A stretch of 6,658 nt of DNA from an uncultured Lachnospiraceae bacterium (GTDB taxonomy: Bacteria > Bacillota_A > Clostridia > Lachnospirales > Lachnospiraceae), in contig USJM01000102.1 of NCBI GenBank assembly GCA_900555005.1, positions 1 through 6,658 of the forward strand. Direction: 5' to 3'. Shown here piece after piece: positions 5,218-6,658 of this stretch. Both the position numbers and the translations under genes were made by a program. The notes beneath the pieces were generated by a model, which ran no database searches, had not been told where the DNA came from, and saw only the letters and a program-made list of their open reading frames with translations. Every line of letters starts with the position of its first letter. Positions within the stretch are counted from its first letter, which is position 1.

Positions 5218-6658
5218 ATGACATTAGACGAACTTCCGATTGGGAAAACGGCGACGGTCAGTGTCGTCGGCGGAAATGGAGAGCTTCGGCAGCATTTCCT
5301 CGATATGGGGATTATTCCGACGACTGACATTACGATGGTGAAATATGCGCCCATGGGGGACCCGGTGGAGGTCCGCATCAAGAGCTATGAACTCTCGCTT
5401 CGCATTGCAGACGCAAAGCAGATCGAGATCCGGGATGTACGCGAGGGGCTGGATGCAGCGCATGGAGCAGGGAACCGAAACACAGCAGACCCGGGGAGAG
5501 AAGCCGCTGCGCGGGAGGAGAAGGGAGACCGGCATAACCTTCGGCAGGCTGTGCCTCACCCGGGACTTGGTGAAGGCGGAAAGTACCATGTCAAAGCGGA
5601 TGAGCATCCGGTTCCGGATGGTACCATCCTGACATTTGCACTTGCGGGCAATCAGAACTGCGGAAAGACAACACTCTTCAATCAGCTGACCGGGTCCAAC
5701 CAGCATGTTGGCAACTTCCCGGGCGTGACGGTCGACCGCAAGGACGGTGCGATCCGCGGCTTCAAGGATACGCTGGTGACAGATCTCCCCGGTATCTATT
5801 CGATGTCCCCCTACACGGACGAGGAGATTGTCTCGCGTGAGTTCATCCTGCGCGAGCAGCCAACGGGCATCATCAACATCGTCGATGCGACGAACATCGA
5901 GCGCAACCTCTACCTGACGCTGCAGCTCATCGAGCTCGATCGCCCGATGGTCCTCGCGCTCAACATGATGGACGAGCTCACGGGCAACGGCGGCTCGGTC
6001 GACATCAACGCGATGGAATCCCTGCTCGGCATCCCAATCGTGCCGATCTCGGCGGCCAAGGGCGAGGGCATCGAGGAGCTCGTCGCGCATGCGCTGCATG
6101 TGGCGCATTATCAGGAGCAGCCAGGGCGCATGGATTTCTGCGATGCCAACAGCCATCGCGGCGCGGTGCATCGCTGCCTGCACGGCATCATGCATCTCAT
6201 CGAAGACCATGCAAAGGATGCACGCATCCCGCTGCGCTTTGCCGCGACGAAGGTCGTCGAGGGAGACCACCGCGTCATCGAGGCACTGCAGCTCGACCAG
6301 AACGAAAAAGAGATGATTGAGCATATCATCTGCCAGATGGAGAAGGAGCGCGGCCTCGACCGCTCGGCGGCCATCGCGGACATGCGCTTTGCCTTCATCG
6401 GCAAGCTCGTCGACCGCACGTTCCACAAGGCGCACGAGAGCCGCCAGCACGAGCGCAGCCGCCGCATCGACAAGATACTGACGGGCAAGTACACGGCCAT
6501 CCCGGCCTTCATCGCCATCATGAGCCTCGTCTTCTACCTGACGTTCAACGTCATCGGCGCGGGCCTGCAGGACCTCATGGCGGCGGGCATCGGCGCGCTG
6601 CAGGATGTGGCGGCTGCGGAGCTTTCGGCAAGGGCTACAAAGAATGGGTCAAAGTTTC
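5218..6658 (+). CDS. feoB: FeoA-FeoB fusion, ferrous iron transporter; 3' end outside window
   Basis: GTP-dependent Fe(II) uptake system of the cytoplasmic membrane. The start ATG at 5218 has GAGGG about 7 nt upstream. The frame is open to the window end (480 residues; FeoB alone is usually ~650-800). Residues 1-~75 are a complete FeoA (SH3-like) domain containing LRQHFLDMGIIPTTDITMV and PVEVRIKSYELSLR. Residues ~76-135 are a charged, Gly-rich linker. Residues ~138-300 are the FeoB G-protein domain: G1 GNQNCGKTT (144-152), the conserved HVGNFPGVTVD around G2, G3 DLPG (189-192), G4 NMMD (249-252) and G5 SAAKG (278-282). A helical regulatory region follows (~300-415), then the start of membrane helix 1 (YTAIPAFIAIMSLVFYLTF, ~425-443). 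Feo(AB) fusions are known in several lineages. Two oddities: codon usage changes abruptly near residue ~172, and the last ~15 residues (SARATKNGSKF) are too basic for this region and may be out of frame. It has its own promoter, independent of glgCD. Confidence 0.93.
   Translation, partial: MTLDELPIGKTATVSVVGGNGELRQHFLDMGIIPTTDITMVKYAPMGDPVEVRIKSYELSLRIADAKQIEIRDVREGLDAAHGAGNRNTADPGREAAAREEKGDRHNLRQAVPHPGLGEGGKYHVKADEHPVPDGTILTFALAGNQNCGKTTLFNQLTGSNQHVGNFPGVTVDRKDGAIRGFKDTLVTDLPGIYSMSPYTDEEIVSREFILREQPTGIINIVDATNIERNLYLTLQLIELDRPMVLALNMMDELTGNGGSVDINAMESLLGIPIVPISAAKGEGIEELVAHALHVAHYQEQPGRMDFCDANSHRGAVHRCLHGIMHLIEDHAKDARIPLRFAATKVVEGDHRVIEALQLDQNEKEMIEHIICQMEKERGLDRSAAIADMRFAFIGKLVDRTFHKAHESRQHERSRRIDKILTGKYTAIPAFIAIMSLVFYLTFNVIGAGLQDLMAAGIGALQDVAAAELSARATKNGSKF

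Noticed and set aside
5224..6450. A 408-codon open frame on the minus strand
   Set aside because: It lies entirely opposite feoAB, whose FeoA domain and GTPase motifs are unmistakable on the plus strand. The opposite frame is kept open by the GC-rich codon use, and its His/Asp/Arg/Leu-rich translation resembles no family.

Overview
The window looks like a moderately GC-rich, fermentative, anaerobic member of the Bacillota (Firmicutes), most likely in Clostridia. The reasons are a pyruvate formate-lyase, a GlgC plus GlgD pair (the two-subunit ADP-glucose pyrophosphorylase typical of Firmicutes), a SpoVK/CbbX-type AAA+ ATPase, a FeoA-FeoB ferrous iron transporter, strong AGGAGG-type ribosome binding sites and classic sigma-70/A promoters. 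The family and genus are not certain from sequence alone.

Layout, all on the + strand: (1) 1-1097, the C-terminal half of pyruvate formate-lyase (pflB), closed by a strong intrinsic terminator at 1109-1154. (2) 1292-2602, an intact AAA+ ATPase with an unrecognised N-terminal region, a short Thr-Asp-Asn repeat linker and a SpoVK/CbbX-like motor domain. (3) A promoter at 2595-2623 and a structured leader of about 105 nt, followed by glgC (2737-3874) and glgD (3877-4998), which are separated by 2 nt and end at a strong terminator at 5003-5046. (4) A short GC-rich stretch with degenerate tandem repeats, then a near-consensus promoter (5148-5176) driving a fused feoA-feoB gene (5218 to the window end, incomplete).

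The main anomaly is in glgCD. As given, neither gene is an open reading frame. glgC needs two and glgD needs three +1-base corrections to give uninterrupted, full-length, well-conserved proteins. Each missing base can be placed in a 2-3 base homopolymer, and the flanking pflB and AAA genes show no such lesion. This suggests base-dropping sequencing or consensus errors, or very recent decay of a glycogen-synthesis operon. The second anomaly is a sharp change of codon usage inside feoAB: the FeoA half uses mixed Arg and Gly codons like the rest of the window, whereas the FeoB half from about 5735 uses CGC and GGC almost exclusively. That suggests a mosaic gene or a chimeric contig. The last roughly 45 bases of the window also read more plausibly in another frame.

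Functionally the window covers anaerobic pyruvate cleavage (PFL), carbon storage (ADP-glucose supply for glycogen) and Fe(II) uptake, with an AAA+ remodelling ATPase of unknown client between them. No tRNA, rRNA, CRISPR array or insertion sequence is visible. I did not find a convincing novel biological system; the points worth a second look are the frameshift cluster, the mosaic feoAB and the AAA+ N-terminal region.
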